Assembly: GCA_964370315.1 (NCBI GenBank)
Contig: CAYJIS010000002.1
Span: forward strand, 1-64,000
Reading direction: 5' to 3'
DNA from: CAYJFX01 sp964370315
GTDB taxonomy: Bacteria; Spirochaetota; Spirochaetia; Treponematales; Treponemataceae
Length of the DNA stretch: 64,000 bases
In this document: one piece after another, positions 51,515 through 61,434 of the stretch
Layout: every line of letters begins with the position of its first letter
Numbering within the stretch: the stretch's first letter is position 1
Translations under genes and position numbers: made by a program
The notes under the pieces: model-generated
What the model was told of the DNA's origin: nothing
Seen by the model: the letters and a program-made list of their open reading frames with translations, nothing else
Databases searched by the model: none

Positions 51515-52171
51515 TTACACACCATTTTTTTTGCAAATATCTTCGATAATGCACTCGTCACATTTAGGGTTTCTCGCCACACAAGTATAACGCCCTTGTA
51601 AAATAAGCCAATGGTGTGCGTGATCTAAAAATCTCTCAGGAATGCACTCTAAAAGATCTTTTTCAACCTGCTCAGGAGTTATCCCCGTCGACAAGCCTAT
51701 TCTTGGTGATATTCTTAAAAGATGAGTATCTACAGGCATTGTGGGTTCTCCATAAACCACATTCAACACAACATTTGCAGTTTTTCTTCCAACACCAGGA
51801 AGACTCTCTAAATCCTCTCTTTTTTGTGGAACGTTACTTTGAAAGTTATCAATGAGCATTTGGCTCAACTTAATTACATTTCTTGCCTTATTTCTATACA
51901 GCCCTATCGTACGAATATATTCAACTAACCTTTCTTCACCTAATGAAACCATTAACTCTGGGGTATCTGCGATTTTATACAGAGGCTCTGTCGCCTTATT
52001 AACACCCTTATCAGTGGTTTGTGCTGATAAGACAACCGATACCAAACAGGTATACGGACTATGAAAAACTAAGTCAGATTTTGGCTCAGGATTTTGCTTT
52101 TTAAAACGAGTAAAAACTTCTATAATTTCATCTTCTGCTAACATTAGCATAGAAGAATACCGTTTAGCCAT
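51515..52171 (-). CDS. nth: Endonuclease III
   Basis: Base-excision repair glycosylase/AP lyase for oxidised pyrimidines. Of 218 residues, the helix-hairpin-helix LPGVGRKTANVV contains the catalytic Lys130; the catalytic Asp is D148 in PVDTHLLR. The C-terminal [4Fe-4S] loop has C197, C204, C207 and C213 (CX6CX2CX5C). It starts 8 bases after metK. Confidence 0.97.
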   Translation of the reverse strand: MAKRYSSMLMLAEDEIIEVFTRFKKQNPEPKSDLVFHSPYTCLVSVVLSAQTTDKGVNKATEPLYKIADTPELMVSLGEERLVEYIRTIGLYRNKARNVIKLSQMLIDNFQSNVPQKREDLESLPGVGRKTANVVLNVVYGEPTMPVDTHLLRISPRIGLSTGITPEQVEKDLLECIPERFLDHAHHWLILQGRYTCVARNPKCDECIIEDICKKNGV

Positions 52172-52179
52172 ACCAACCC

Positions 52180-53346
52180 CTATTTTATTGCTTTTAATAA
52201 GGCCTCTGTTTTGTCAAGTTTTTCCCATGAAAATTCACTTCGTCCAAAATGTCCATACACGGAAGTTGCTTGATATACAGGCTTCTTTAGATCAAGTGTA
52301 TCAATAATTCCTCTAGGAGTACAATCAAAAACATCATAAATTGCTTTAGATAATGCAACTTCCTCCACCCTTCCTGTCCCAAAGGTATCAACCATTATTG
52401 AAACAGGAAAAGGAACTCCTATGGCATACGCAAGCTGGACTTCACATCTATCCGCTAGTTTTGCACCAACTATGTTTTTTGCTATGTATCGAGCCATATA
52501 AGCAGCCGAACGGTCAACCTTTGAAGGATCTTTACCACTAAAAGCACCACCCCCATGCCGACCCATTCCTCCATACGTATCAACAATAATTTTTCGCCCC
52601 GTGAGACCCGTATCTCCGTAAGGTCCTCCCGTTACAAAACGCCCTGTAGGATTTATAAAAAATTTTGTATGGACATCCAGTAAACCACTAGTGTTTAAAA
52701 CAGGTTTTATTATTTCTTCAATAACACATTCTTTAATTGCATCATGTTCTATATCAGGATCATGCTGGTGAGAGACAACTACAGAGTCAACTCGTAATGG
52801 CTTATGTCCTTCATATTCTATAGTTACTTGGCTTTTTGCATCTGGTCTAAGCCATGGTATTGTTTTGTTTTTTCTTAGTTCTGTTGCCAAACGAAGAATA
52901 TCATGTGAAAATGTAATTGGCGCTGGCATCAATTCTGGTGTTTCATTACACGCGAAGCCAAACATCATTCCCTGATCCCCAGCCCCTTGTTGCCCCTTAT
53001 ACTCATCCAAGCCAAGCCCTACGACACCCTGGTTAATGTCTGGTGACTGTGAGTGAATAACGTTTAATACTGCCATTGAGTTACAATCAAGCCCATACTC
53101 AGCATTTGTATAGCCAATTTCTCCTGCTATATTTCTTGCAACTTCTGGAATATCTACAAATGCAGTCGTTGTAATTTCACCGCCTACTAAAATAAGGGCT
53201 GTTGAAGCAAATGTTTCGCACGCTACATGGCTTTCTGGATCTACTTTTAAGCAAGCATCTAATACGGCATCAGATATTTGATCACATAGTTTATCAGGAT
53301 GGCCTTCACCCACAGATTCTGAGGTGAATAGGTATTTTCCTTTCAT
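52180..53346 (-). CDS. metK: S-adenosylmethionine synthetase
   Basis: MetK makes SAM from methionine and ATP. The 388 residues include the N-terminal SESVGEGHPDKLCDQISDAV, the GAGDQGMMFG loop (about 121-130) and the GGGAFSGKDPSKVDRSAAY segment that binds phosphates. The upstream region has TTGTTG, 17 bases and TATACT, then a leader with TAGGTAGG before the ATG. It heads a run of four genes on the minus strand. Confidence 0.98.
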   Translation of the reverse strand: MKGKYLFTSESVGEGHPDKLCDQISDAVLDACLKVDPESHVACETFASTALILVGGEITTTAFVDIPEVARNIAGEIGYTNAEYGLDCNSMAVLNVIHSQSPDINQGVVGLGLDEYKGQQGAGDQGMMFGFACNETPELMPAPITFSHDILRLATELRKNKTIPWLRPDAKSQVTIEYEGHKPLRVDSVVVSHQHDPDIEHDAIKECVIEEIIKPVLNTSGLLDVHTKFFINPTGRFVTGGPYGDTGLTGRKIIVDTYGGMGRHGGGAFSGKDPSKVDRSAAYMARYIAKNIVGAKLADRCEVQLAYAIGVPFPVSIMVDTFGTGRVEEVALSKAIYDVFDCTPRGIIDTLDLKKPVYQATSVYGHFGRSEFSWEKLDKTEALLKAIK

Positions 53347-53465
53347 TGCACCTACCTACATTGATGTTTTATATAGTATAATATAAAAACAAAACTTCAA
53401 CAAGTGTCGTTATCTACAGTTACTATTAAGAATCTTCAATTATACTGTAAATAACAAAAAAAACC

Positions 53466-53494
53466 TTGACACTCTCTTTAAAAGACTTTAAACT
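53466..53494 (+). promoter_or_regulatory. Promoter of the two lipoprotein genes
   Basis: TTGACA (53466-53471), 17 bases and TAAACT (53489-53494), about 35 bases before the ATG at 53530. Confidence 0.65.
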
Positions 53495-53529
53495 AAAAAA
53501 AATTAATACAAAAAGCAAGAGTTTATATT

Positions 53530-55113
53530 ATGAAAAAAATTATTTTTATTATTTTATCTGTGATATTATTGTCTTCCTGTAAACTGTTTAACACTACCGA
53601 AAATAGATATGTAGGCTTACAACGACCGGAAGTTCCAAAAGAATTTGCACCTCCTCCAGAAGATGCAAATCCGAATGGAGTTATTCTTGTATACGAAGAC
53701 GGAAGCTTAATGTTACCCCCTAAAGAAGAACGACCACAAGGCAAAAGCTTATACTCCGTACATGTTTATGTAGCTCCAAATGATACGTATACCCCAAACC
53801 TTACTAGCGCATATTCTAACTTTGGCATGCAATTAAAAACAACAGGTACTCCTCCTACCAATGCTCAATCGTTATCATCCCACAACTCAGAGTTAGAAAG
53901 CTCCCTGCAAACTATTGCGTTTGATAATGACTTATATACTCATCCTTACACCCACCCAGAAAGTACTGGAGAAAATATATACTTTCAAAGTGAGCAATCT
54001 AGCAGCAATTATAACCTCGTTAACAGCCGCGCTTTTATAGGAGAACAACAAAGCATCACAACTGGTGGTCAGGGTGGCAGTGATATTAGAAATATCACTA
54101 TCGAATGTGTAGCTTCAACGGCCCACGCTGATTTTTTTATAGAGACTGCTTATAAATCGTCCTTTGAAAAATATAAAACAGAATACGCAAATAGATTTGA
54201 GTCACATTACAATAAAATGATAACAGATTTTCGAAGTCCCACATCAAGAGTAAAAGTAATGATTGTACTCTACCCTTCAGGTATTAGTGGAACAATTGAA
54301 AATGGCGGTGTTAGTGTAAACATTAACGAGCTATTATATGGTAATGGGGTCGTAGGATCTGATTATGATGACTTAGTTGGACTTTCTGTTGCAACAGTTT
54401 TTCATGAAATGCAGCATATGATTTTTAGACAAGCAAGAGGTGCCATGGAGCTTTCATCTGGTGCTATATGGCTCGAAGAAGGATTATCGGAGTATGCAAG
54501 AGATATTACCTCTTTTGATAAAGAAAATGATGTAAGACTCTTATTTGGGAGCTTGGGAACAAAAGGCTTACTGAGCTTTGGTGGAAGTGTTCCGAGTGAT
54601 GTGAGAAACAGCTATAGTTTAAGTTATTTATTTGTCCAATACCTCATAGACAGGTTTGGGATAGGTATAATTGATGAGCTTTATGAACCAGGCCCTCCTC
54701 TGGGTAGCGAGGCTGATACAAAACCACGTAGTGATGGGGTGCATCCTTTAAGTGCTGCAACTGGAATTTATTTTGATGAATTATATTTTGATTTTGCAAT
54801 AGCCGTTGCCATCCATGGATTAAAAGCGTATGATGCAAATATTCCAGCTAAGTATAGGTTTACAACACCTTTTAGAAAAACAGATAGAGATGGTAATTTT
54901 GTAGATGATGAGCTTGTAACGGTTGTGGCTATTCCTGCTGATGCTGGTGGCACGGGAGAAATAGAAGGTGGAATTCGCCAAGTAAAAAATCACTTAAACC
55001 CATTTGCCGTTAAAGTATATAAATGGGAAGGGGATGTCGATACCATAGAGGTTCCTGTTCCTTTAAATAAAAATTACGCAATTATCAAAAGCGCTGTGTT
55101 TTACGCAGATTAA
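53530..55113 (+). CDS. M30-like zinc metallopeptidase lipoprotein
   Basis: The 527-residue protein has a lipobox (LLSSC, Cys17). A zinc-peptidase motif HEMQH (H292-E293-...-H296) is followed by WLEEGLSEYARD, the downstream Glu and helix seen in hyicolysin-like (M30) peptidases. The region before it (about 60-280) is not recognised. The end (about 440-527) contains short beta strands. It should be an outer-membrane or periplasmic-facing surface protease; the substrate is unknown. It is followed 12 bases later by a GLUG-repeat lipoprotein, probably co-transcribed. Confidence 0.8.
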   Translation: MKKIIFIILSVILLSSCKLFNTTENRYVGLQRPEVPKEFAPPPEDANPNGVILVYEDGSLMLPPKEERPQGKSLYSVHVYVAPNDTYTPNLTSAYSNFGMQLKTTGTPPTNAQSLSSHNSELESSLQTIAFDNDLYTHPYTHPESTGENIYFQSEQSSSNYNLVNSRAFIGEQQSITTGGQGGSDIRNITIECVASTAHADFFIETAYKSSFEKYKTEYANRFESHYNKMITDFRSPTSRVKVMIVLYPSGISGTIENGGVSVNINELLYGNGVVGSDYDDLVGLSVATVFHEMQHMIFRQARGAMELSSGAIWLEEGLSEYARDITSFDKENDVRLLFGSLGTKGLLSFGGSVPSDVRNSYSLSYLFVQYLIDRFGIGIIDELYEPGPPLGSEADTKPRSDGVHPLSAATGIYFDELYFDFAIAVAIHGLKAYDANIPAKYRFTTPFRKTDRDGNFVDDELVTVVAIPADAGGTGEIEGGIRQVKNHLNPFAVKVYKWEGDVDTIEVPVPLNKNYAIIKSAVFYAD

Positions 55114-55125
55114 AAAAGAGAAAAT

Positions 55126-56691
55126 ATGAAAAAATTATGTCTAATACCCCTTTTATGTCTCCTTTTAAGTAGTTGTCCTTCATTATTTGAGAAAACAACA
55201 GGAGCAAATCCAAACGATTATGATATACACATCTATTCAGCCCAAGACCTCATGGACTTTCGAGATGATGCAAATGCAAATAGAAATGGTGCTCGAAGTG
55301 CTAGTGTTCTATTAATGAATAATATAACACTACCTAAAACAAACTGGGTGCCAATAAGTACATTTAGTGGTATATTTAATGGAAATGATTACACCATTTT
55401 TGGTTTGTATTTTTTAGATGGAAAGGATGAAAACACAAGCAACATAGGCTTATTCAATACAATTGACAAAGGTGGTGGAATTAATACAGAAATTAAAAAT
55501 CTCACAATTGAAGATGCTTATATTAATGCACATGACCGAGTAGGAGCCATTGCCTCAAGAATAGAGTATGATGTAAAAATAACAAATACAAAAGTAGTCT
55601 TTTCATACATAATTGGTAATAACCAGGTTGGTGGCTTTGTTGGTAGCAGTGATGGAATAATCGATAATTGCTTTAATTACGCTTATGTAGAAGGCTTTTC
55701 TGAGGTTGGCGGAATCGCTGGAGAAAAAGGCAATCACAGCAACGATAATGTATGGAAAACTCGAATTACAAACACAATTCATGCAGGAATTGTGCAGGGT
55801 AACTTAACGTTTGATAGCTCTTATGTAGGAGGCATAGTTGGCAATAGCGTGTATGCAACAGTAATACAAAATTGCAAAAACATTGGAGAAGTTACAGCAG
55901 TCGGCGGTAATGTAGGTGGGATTACTGGAAAATCAGAAAGTGACCAAATAATTAACTGTAGCAACGAAGGTTTAGTACAGGGTTCTGCAAGATATGTAGG
56001 CGGCATCACAGGTCATATAGGAGAAAAAGACGATTGGGCTGCAACCAAAATTGTTTCATGTGTAAATGAAGGACTCGTTATCGGTGACAATAAATCCATC
56101 GGGGGTATTGCTGGGGCAAATTGGCGAGACAGTATAATCGAAGGTTCTTATAATATTGGAACAGTGCGAAGCACAGGCTTAAACCCTCCAAAAAACAGTG
56201 AACCTGGAGCTGCTGCTGGATTAGCAGGAGAAAACCTCGGTAGAATTCAAGGTTCTTTTAATGCAGGAAAAGTAGAAGCTCTTGGTGGATCTGAAGGAGA
56301 TATTAGAACAAGCTATATAGCAGGTCTTGTAGGAAGCAACAGTGGTACTATTATTGCTGCTTATAATATAGGTTTTATTTATGAAGCAGTAAAGGCAAAA
56401 GAGGGTGGCTCTCTAGTAGGTGAAAACACAGGAACTTTAATTTCAACGTACAATGCAGGCCTTCTAAACAGCGGAAATAGCAGACAAATTGTTGGTCTTA
56501 ATTCTGGGAGACTTGAAAACACTTATTTTGCAGATCCGACATCAAATGAAGAAGGTGCCCTACCATCAGTTGGCTCTATTAATAATAAAATTGGTGTAAT
56601 GAATGAATCTATATCCAATTATAACGCTGGTTCAGTAGACCACCGTTTTAGACTTGGAAACAACGCTCCATCTCTATACAAACTAGATTAA
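55126..56691 (+). CDS. GLUG-repeat surface lipoprotein
   Basis: The 521-residue protein has a lipobox (LLSSC, Cys17). From about residue 120 it contains many GLUG-type units such as VGGFVGSSDGIIDNCFNYAY and VGGIAGEKGN, in which V-G-G-[IF] and an Asn/Cys-containing second strand recur about every 30-35 residues. Such repeats form right-handed beta-helices in adhesins and peptidases. The first ~100 residues (AQDLMDFRDDANAN, then NNITLPKTNWVPI) resemble the cap that precedes GLUG arrays. It probably acts at the surface with the upstream peptidase. Confidence 0.85.
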   Translation: MKKLCLIPLLCLLLSSCPSLFEKTTGANPNDYDIHIYSAQDLMDFRDDANANRNGARSASVLLMNNITLPKTNWVPISTFSGIFNGNDYTIFGLYFLDGKDENTSNIGLFNTIDKGGGINTEIKNLTIEDAYINAHDRVGAIASRIEYDVKITNTKVVFSYIIGNNQVGGFVGSSDGIIDNCFNYAYVEGFSEVGGIAGEKGNHSNDNVWKTRITNTIHAGIVQGNLTFDSSYVGGIVGNSVYATVIQNCKNIGEVTAVGGNVGGITGKSESDQIINCSNEGLVQGSARYVGGITGHIGEKDDWAATKIVSCVNEGLVIGDNKSIGGIAGANWRDSIIEGSYNIGTVRSTGLNPPKNSEPGAAAGLAGENLGRIQGSFNAGKVEALGGSEGDIRTSYIAGLVGSNSGTIIAAYNIGFIYEAVKAKEGGSLVGENTGTLISTYNAGLLNSGNSRQIVGLNSGRLENTYFADPTSNEEGALPSVGSINNKIGVMNESISNYNAGSVDHRFRLGNNAPSLYKLD

Positions 56692-56734
56692 TAATTTGAT
56701 GGTGGTCGCAAAAAAAGAGTATTGGTGAAAATAA

Positions 56735-57388
56735 TTGGCGAATAATAACTATGATCTTTTATTTCATGAAGAAATAGAATCAATAATAAAAAACCCTCTA
56801 TACAAAGAAAAGCAACCAAGGTTACTCTTGCATGTCTGTTGCGCTCCATGTTCTTCAGCTGTATTAGAACGCCTTAGAGGCTATTTCGATATTACGGTAT
56901 ACTATTACAACCCGAACATACATCCTGAAACTGAATACACCAGGCGCTTAAATGAGCTAAAAGACTTTTTAGATGCAATAGTTGAAAAAAGCACAACTAT
57001 TTCACTTGAAAAACTCAAATATATTGTTACAGATTACAACCCTGAAGACTATTTTAACGCTGTTGAGACAGAAAAAAAGCCAGAAAGAAAAACAGAAAGA
57101 GAAAGAGGAGAACGCTGCCTTTCTTGTTACTCATTCCGCCTAAGAAAAACAGCTCAGTATGCTAATGAAAATGGTTTCGATTATTTTACTACAGTTCTTT
57201 CTATTAGCCCACACAAAGATGCAGAAGCAATAAACACAATCGGTAAAAAATTAGAAAATGAATTTAATTGTTCTTTTTTGTATGCAGATTTTAAAAAAAG
57301 AAATGGATACAAAAGAAGCCTTGAATTATCAGCCGAGTTTGAATTGTACAGACAAAAATATTGCGGTTGTGTTTTCTCACAACGTTAA
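56735..57388 (+). CDS. queH: Epoxyqueuosine reductase QueH
   Basis: QueH (formerly DUF208) reduces epoxyqueuosine to queuosine in tRNA with an [4Fe-4S] cluster and an additional iron. The 217 residues carry HVCCAPCS (C35, C36, C39), ERCLSCYSFRL and a final YCGC, the family's metal ligands. The start is TTG at 56735 with GGTG a few bases upstream; no in-frame ATG lies at a better position. It is isolated from other queuosine genes. Confidence 0.93.
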   Translation: MANNNYDLLFHEEIESIIKNPLYKEKQPRLLLHVCCAPCSSAVLERLRGYFDITVYYYNPNIHPETEYTRRLNELKDFLDAIVEKSTTISLEKLKYIVTDYNPEDYFNAVETEKKPERKTERERGERCLSCYSFRLRKTAQYANENGFDYFTTVLSISPHKDAEAINTIGKKLENEFNCSFLYADFKKRNGYKRSLELSAEFELYRQKYCGCVFSQR

Positions 57389-57400
57389 ATCCTTAATATA

Positions 57401-57436
57401 AAAAGGGCGATGTGTTTTACTACACATCGCCCTTTT
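57401..57436. terminator. Strong bidirectional terminator
   Basis: A 14-bp perfect stem (AAAAGGGCGATGTG / CACATCGCCCTTTT) with an 8-base loop lies between convergent queH and hydA. It carries its own A and T tracts. Confidence 0.92.
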
Positions 57437-57454
57437 CATTAGAATAACAACCTC

Positions 57455-59194
57455 TTAGTTATACAAATCGCGCTTTGTATAGGTTGTGTGAAAGAGATGA
57501 TGCGCTTTTCCTTTATTTGGTTCTCCAAAATAATCCTTATAAGCTTTTAAGACAAGTGGATTCTTATGTGAAACGCGAATTTCACTTAATTTATCGTCCT
57601 TATAAAGACCACCTGCTCGCATTTTTCGGATTTCATCAGTTGCCCCATATGGTTGTCCACCACCAGCAACACATCCACCACGGCAAGCCATCACTTCGAT
57701 AAAGTGATATGAAGGCTCTTTTCCTTCTGCTATCTCTTGTCTAATTTGCTTTACAACTTTGTCAACATTACCTAGCTGGTGGATTACAGCAACTTTTACC
57801 TTTACATCACCAACTTGTACTTCAGCCCCTTTTACACCATCAAGACCTCGCACTGGATGATAATCAAGATCTGCAAGTTCATCTTTTGTAACAAAATTGT
57901 ATGCAGACCTAATCGCTGCTTCCATAACCCCACCAGTTGCTCCAAAAATGGTACCTGCACCTGAGTATGGGCCAAGTGGATTATCTGGCTCTGAATCTTC
58001 AAGATCAGTAAAATCGATTCCTGCTTGACGAATAAGACGAGCAAACTCTCTTGTAGTAATTACTTCATCAACATCTGGAGTCCCAGTTGAATTCATTGTT
58101 TCATTTCTATGAGCTTCATATTTTTTTGCCGTACAAGGCATAATAGATAAACTGAAAATTTCTTCCGGTTTTAACCCTACTTGCTCTGCCCAGTAGTTCT
58201 TAATAGTTGCACCCATTATTTGTTGTGGACTCTTTGCACTTGAAAGGTTAGGAAGCATATCATGATAATTTTTTTCACAATAGTCTACCCATCCCGGACA
58301 ACAACTTGTAAACAGAGGTAAAACACCTCCAGTTGTTAATCGCTCTACAAACTCTGTTGCTTCTTCCATAATAGTAAGGTCTGCAGAATAATTTGTATCA
58401 AAAACATAATTAAACCCTATTCTTCGTAGAGCTGTATAAATTTTCTTTGTAGAAATTTCACCTGGTGCAAGACCAAATTCTTCTCCGATTGCAACACGAA
58501 CAGAAGGAGCCATTTGAACTACACAAGTGAATTTTTCATCACCAAGTCTATCCCAAATTTTTCTATTTGAATGAGTTGAAGCAATTGCTCCTGTTGGACA
58601 GTGTACAGCACATTGTCCACAACGAATACATGGACTGTTTGCAAGGTTTACTCCGGAAACAGGCCCAATCATCGTCTTGTTTCCACGTCCGGTATATTCA
58701 AGAGCCCAAACGTTTTGTAATTTTTGACAAGATTCTACACAACGACCACAGTTAATACATTTATTTCTATCCAATACAATAGCATCATTAGAATCATCTA
58801 TAGGTTGATCTTTTAAGATTTTTTCAAATCGTACTTCCCTAAGACCAAAGTCAGCAGCAAGGTCTTGCAATTCACATTTTCCGCTTCTAACACACTTCAG
58901 ACAATCATCTGGATGATTTGAAAGTATAAGCTCAAGAACTGTTCTTCTTGATTGCACAATTTCAGGGTCATGTGTTATTAAATCCATTCCCTCTGTTACC
59001 TCCGTACAACACGCTCTCATCATACGGGCAGTACCAGCTGCACGAACAACACAAATACCACATGATGCCCATGCTGGAAGATCCGGGTTGTGACATAGTG
59101 TTGGTATTTGGACATTTAATTTTTTTGCAGCATCTAAAATTGAAGAACCTTTAGGCACTTGAACTTCTTTGCCGTTTATTTTTAAGTTTACCAT
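57455..59194 (-). CDS. hydA: [FeFe] hydrogenase catalytic subunit, NADH-linked type
   Basis: The catalytic subunit reduces protons to H2 at an H-cluster. Of 579 residues, an N-terminal [2Fe-2S] domain has C34, C45, C48 and C62. A His-ligated cluster follows (H94, C98, C101, C107), then two [4Fe-4S] sites (C146/149/152/156 and C189/192/195/199). H-cluster motifs are TSCCPGW, MPCTAKKYEA and MACRGGCVAGGGQP. The C-terminus (about 530-579) is the small-subunit-like domain. Together with HydB and HydC it should form a trimeric NAD(H)-linked and possibly electron-bifurcating enzyme (group A3). No HydE, HydF or HydG maturases are in the window. Confidence 0.96.
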   Translation of the reverse strand: MVNLKINGKEVQVPKGSSILDAAKKLNVQIPTLCHNPDLPAWASCGICVVRAAGTARMMRACCTEVTEGMDLITHDPEIVQSRRTVLELILSNHPDDCLKCVRSGKCELQDLAADFGLREVRFEKILKDQPIDDSNDAIVLDRNKCINCGRCVESCQKLQNVWALEYTGRGNKTMIGPVSGVNLANSPCIRCGQCAVHCPTGAIASTHSNRKIWDRLGDEKFTCVVQMAPSVRVAIGEEFGLAPGEISTKKIYTALRRIGFNYVFDTNYSADLTIMEEATEFVERLTTGGVLPLFTSCCPGWVDYCEKNYHDMLPNLSSAKSPQQIMGATIKNYWAEQVGLKPEEIFSLSIMPCTAKKYEAHRNETMNSTGTPDVDEVITTREFARLIRQAGIDFTDLEDSEPDNPLGPYSGAGTIFGATGGVMEAAIRSAYNFVTKDELADLDYHPVRGLDGVKGAEVQVGDVKVKVAVIHQLGNVDKVVKQIRQEIAEGKEPSYHFIEVMACRGGCVAGGGQPYGATDEIRKMRAGGLYKDDKLSEIRVSHKNPLVLKAYKDYFGEPNKGKAHHLFHTTYTKRDLYN

Positions 59195-59208
59195 AACGTC
59201 TTCTCCTA

Positions 59209-60990
59209 TTAGCCTTTATCAATTGCATTAAATTTACAGGTTCTTTCGCATTCACCACATTTAATACATTTTGCTTGGTCAATAACATGGCGCTCTTTTC
59301 TTTCGCCAGCAATACAATTAACAGGGCATTTTCTTGCACAGGCTGTACAACCAATACATTTTTCATTAATAACGAACGATGTAAGATTTTTACATTTTCC
59401 TGCATCACATTTTTTATCAGTAATGTGTGAAAGGTATTCATTTCTAAACTTTTTTAGTGTTGAAATTGTTGGGTTTGGAGCAGACTGACCAAGAGCACAA
59501 AGTGAAGACTTTCTCATTGCAAGGGCTATATCTTCAAGTCTTTCAATATCGTCTAGCTCTCCTTGCCCTTTTGAAATCTTATCAAGAATGCCATATAACT
59601 GCCTTGTACCAATACGACACGGTGAACATTTTCCACATGATTCATCAACACAGAATTCCATATAAAATTTAGCAACGTCAACTACACAGTCGTCCTCGTC
59701 CATAACAATCATACCACCTGAGCCCATCATAGACCCAAGTTTTACCAAAGCTCCAAAATCAATAGGTGTATCCAAATGTTCTTCAGTGATAATACCACCA
59801 GAAGGGCCGCCTGTTTGAACTCCCTTAAATTTTTTACCATCCTTGATGCCACCACCAATTTCGAAAATAATTTCTCTCAAAGTAGTTCCCATCGGAACTT
59901 CAACAAGACCAGAGTTTTCAATTTTTCCAGTAAGGGCAAAAACTTTTGTGCCTTTTGAATCTTCTGTTCCAATAGAACTAAACCAATCTGCACCTTTCGT
60001 AATAATTACAGGTATATTTGCCCATGTTTCAACATTGTTAATAATTGTTGGTTTTCCCCACAATCCAGATTGAGCCGGAAACGGAGGCTTAGGCGTTGGC
60101 ATACCACGAAGACCTTCGATTGACCGTAAAAGAGCCGTCTCTTCACCGCAAACAAAAGCCCCAGCACCAAGTCTGATTTCAATATCAAAATCAAAACCTG
60201 AACCAAGAATATTTTGGCCTAAAAGTCCATTTTCCTGAGCTTGCTCCATGGCAATCTTTAGTCGATCAATAGCTAAAGGGTATTCTGCTCGTATATATAC
60301 AAAGCCTTTGTTTGCCCCTATTGCTTTACCACAAATAGTCATAGCTTCAATAACTGAATGCGGATCACCTTCAATTGTTGATCGGTCCATATAGGCACCT
60401 GGGTCACCCTCATCTGCATTACAAACTACGTATTTTTCATCTCCGGGTGCTTTAAAACATGCATCCCATTTAAAGCCGGTAGGAAAACCACCGCCACCGC
60501 GACCCTTTAATCCTGATTTAAGAACTTCTTGTATTATTTCTTCTTGACTCATATCAAAAAGAGCTTTTTCAAGTGCTAAGTACCCATCACGAGCAATATA
60601 CTCTGTAATATCCTCTGGGTTGATTAAACCACAGTTTCTTAACACAATTCGTAATTGCTTTTGATAAAACTCTATCTCGTGAGATTCGCCGCCAGATTTT
60701 TTCTCTTTACTATACAAAAGACGTTCTACTTCGCGCCCTTTTACTATTTGCTCTGCAATAATATCTTTTGCATCTTCGGGTTTTACCTCCACATAAAAAG
60801 AATCTTCTGGTAAAACTTTAACTATAGGTCCTTTTTCACAAAAACCAAAACAACCAGTTTTTACTATTTGCACCTTGTTTTCTACGCCGAAATTTTTTGC
60901 TTCAGCGTGTAAATTATTATAAATTGCGTCTGCACTGGTGGATTCGCATGCGGTTCCACCACAAACTAAAATATAGTGTGTGTAAGCCAT
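59209..60990 (-). CDS. hydB: NAD(H)-binding hydrogenase subunit (NuoF-like)
   Basis: This 593-residue flavin subunit exchanges electrons with NAD(H). A thioredoxin-like [2Fe-2S] domain leads (CGGTACES, then GCFGFCEKG). The NuoF core has the FMN/NADH site GRGGGGFPTGFKW and a [4Fe-4S] site CGKCSPCR. Two further [4Fe-4S] motifs close the protein (CIGCTACARKCP and CIKCGECERTC). AGGAG lies before the ATG. It starts 9 bases after the (2Fe-2S) gene and ends 14 bases before hydA. Confidence 0.95.
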   Translation of the reverse strand: MAYTHYILVCGGTACESTSADAIYNNLHAEAKNFGVENKVQIVKTGCFGFCEKGPIVKVLPEDSFYVEVKPEDAKDIIAEQIVKGREVERLLYSKEKKSGGESHEIEFYQKQLRIVLRNCGLINPEDITEYIARDGYLALEKALFDMSQEEIIQEVLKSGLKGRGGGGFPTGFKWDACFKAPGDEKYVVCNADEGDPGAYMDRSTIEGDPHSVIEAMTICGKAIGANKGFVYIRAEYPLAIDRLKIAMEQAQENGLLGQNILGSGFDFDIEIRLGAGAFVCGEETALLRSIEGLRGMPTPKPPFPAQSGLWGKPTIINNVETWANIPVIITKGADWFSSIGTEDSKGTKVFALTGKIENSGLVEVPMGTTLREIIFEIGGGIKDGKKFKGVQTGGPSGGIITEEHLDTPIDFGALVKLGSMMGSGGMIVMDEDDCVVDVAKFYMEFCVDESCGKCSPCRIGTRQLYGILDKISKGQGELDDIERLEDIALAMRKSSLCALGQSAPNPTISTLKKFRNEYLSHITDKKCDAGKCKNLTSFVINEKCIGCTACARKCPVNCIAGERKERHVIDQAKCIKCGECERTCKFNAIDKG

Positions 60991-60999
60991 GTGAATCTC

Positions 61000-61395
61000 C
61001 TAGTTTTTTACAATATCAATTGACGGTCGGTCAATGATATGTTTATCTAACATACTTTTATTGATTATATGTTGTTCAACAATCCGCCCAACAACATCTG
61101 CAGTTACATCGCCATAAATTACAGCCGGCATATCAGGAACGATAACTTCAACTGTTGGCTCTTTTGCACAAGCACCCATACAACCAGTTTGACGAATATT
61201 TGCATTATCGTTTAAACCTTTTTTTTGTAGTTCACTTATAAATGCTTCCAGTGTTTCTTTTGCCCCTGCTGCAATACCACATGTACCCATACCGACAATA
61301 ATCTGGACCGTCTTTCCATCTGTATCTCGTCGGTTAATTTCGATTTGTTTTTCTCCACGAAGTTTTCTTAATTCTTCAAGAGACATTTTTGCCAT
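61000..61395 (-). CDS. (2Fe-2S) ferredoxin-domain protein, HndB-like
   Basis: The 131-residue protein starts with a short helical segment (LEELRKLRGEKQIEIN), then a thioredoxin-like [2Fe-2S] domain: GMGTCGIAAGAKE and QTGCMGACAKEPTV carry the four cysteines. Genes of this HndB type accompany NADH-dependent [FeFe] hydrogenases in anaerobes. It is probably an extra electron-entry or docking subunit. AAGGAGA before the ATG. Confidence 0.85.
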   Translation of the reverse strand: MAKMSLEELRKLRGEKQIEINRRDTDGKTVQIIVGMGTCGIAAGAKETLEAFISELQKKGLNDNANIRQTGCMGACAKEPTVEVIVPDMPAVIYGDVTADVVGRIVEQHIINKSMLDKHIIDRPSIDIVKN

Positions 61396-61434
61396 AATCT
61401 TCTCCTTAGATTAATTATTGTACCGTCTTTCGTC

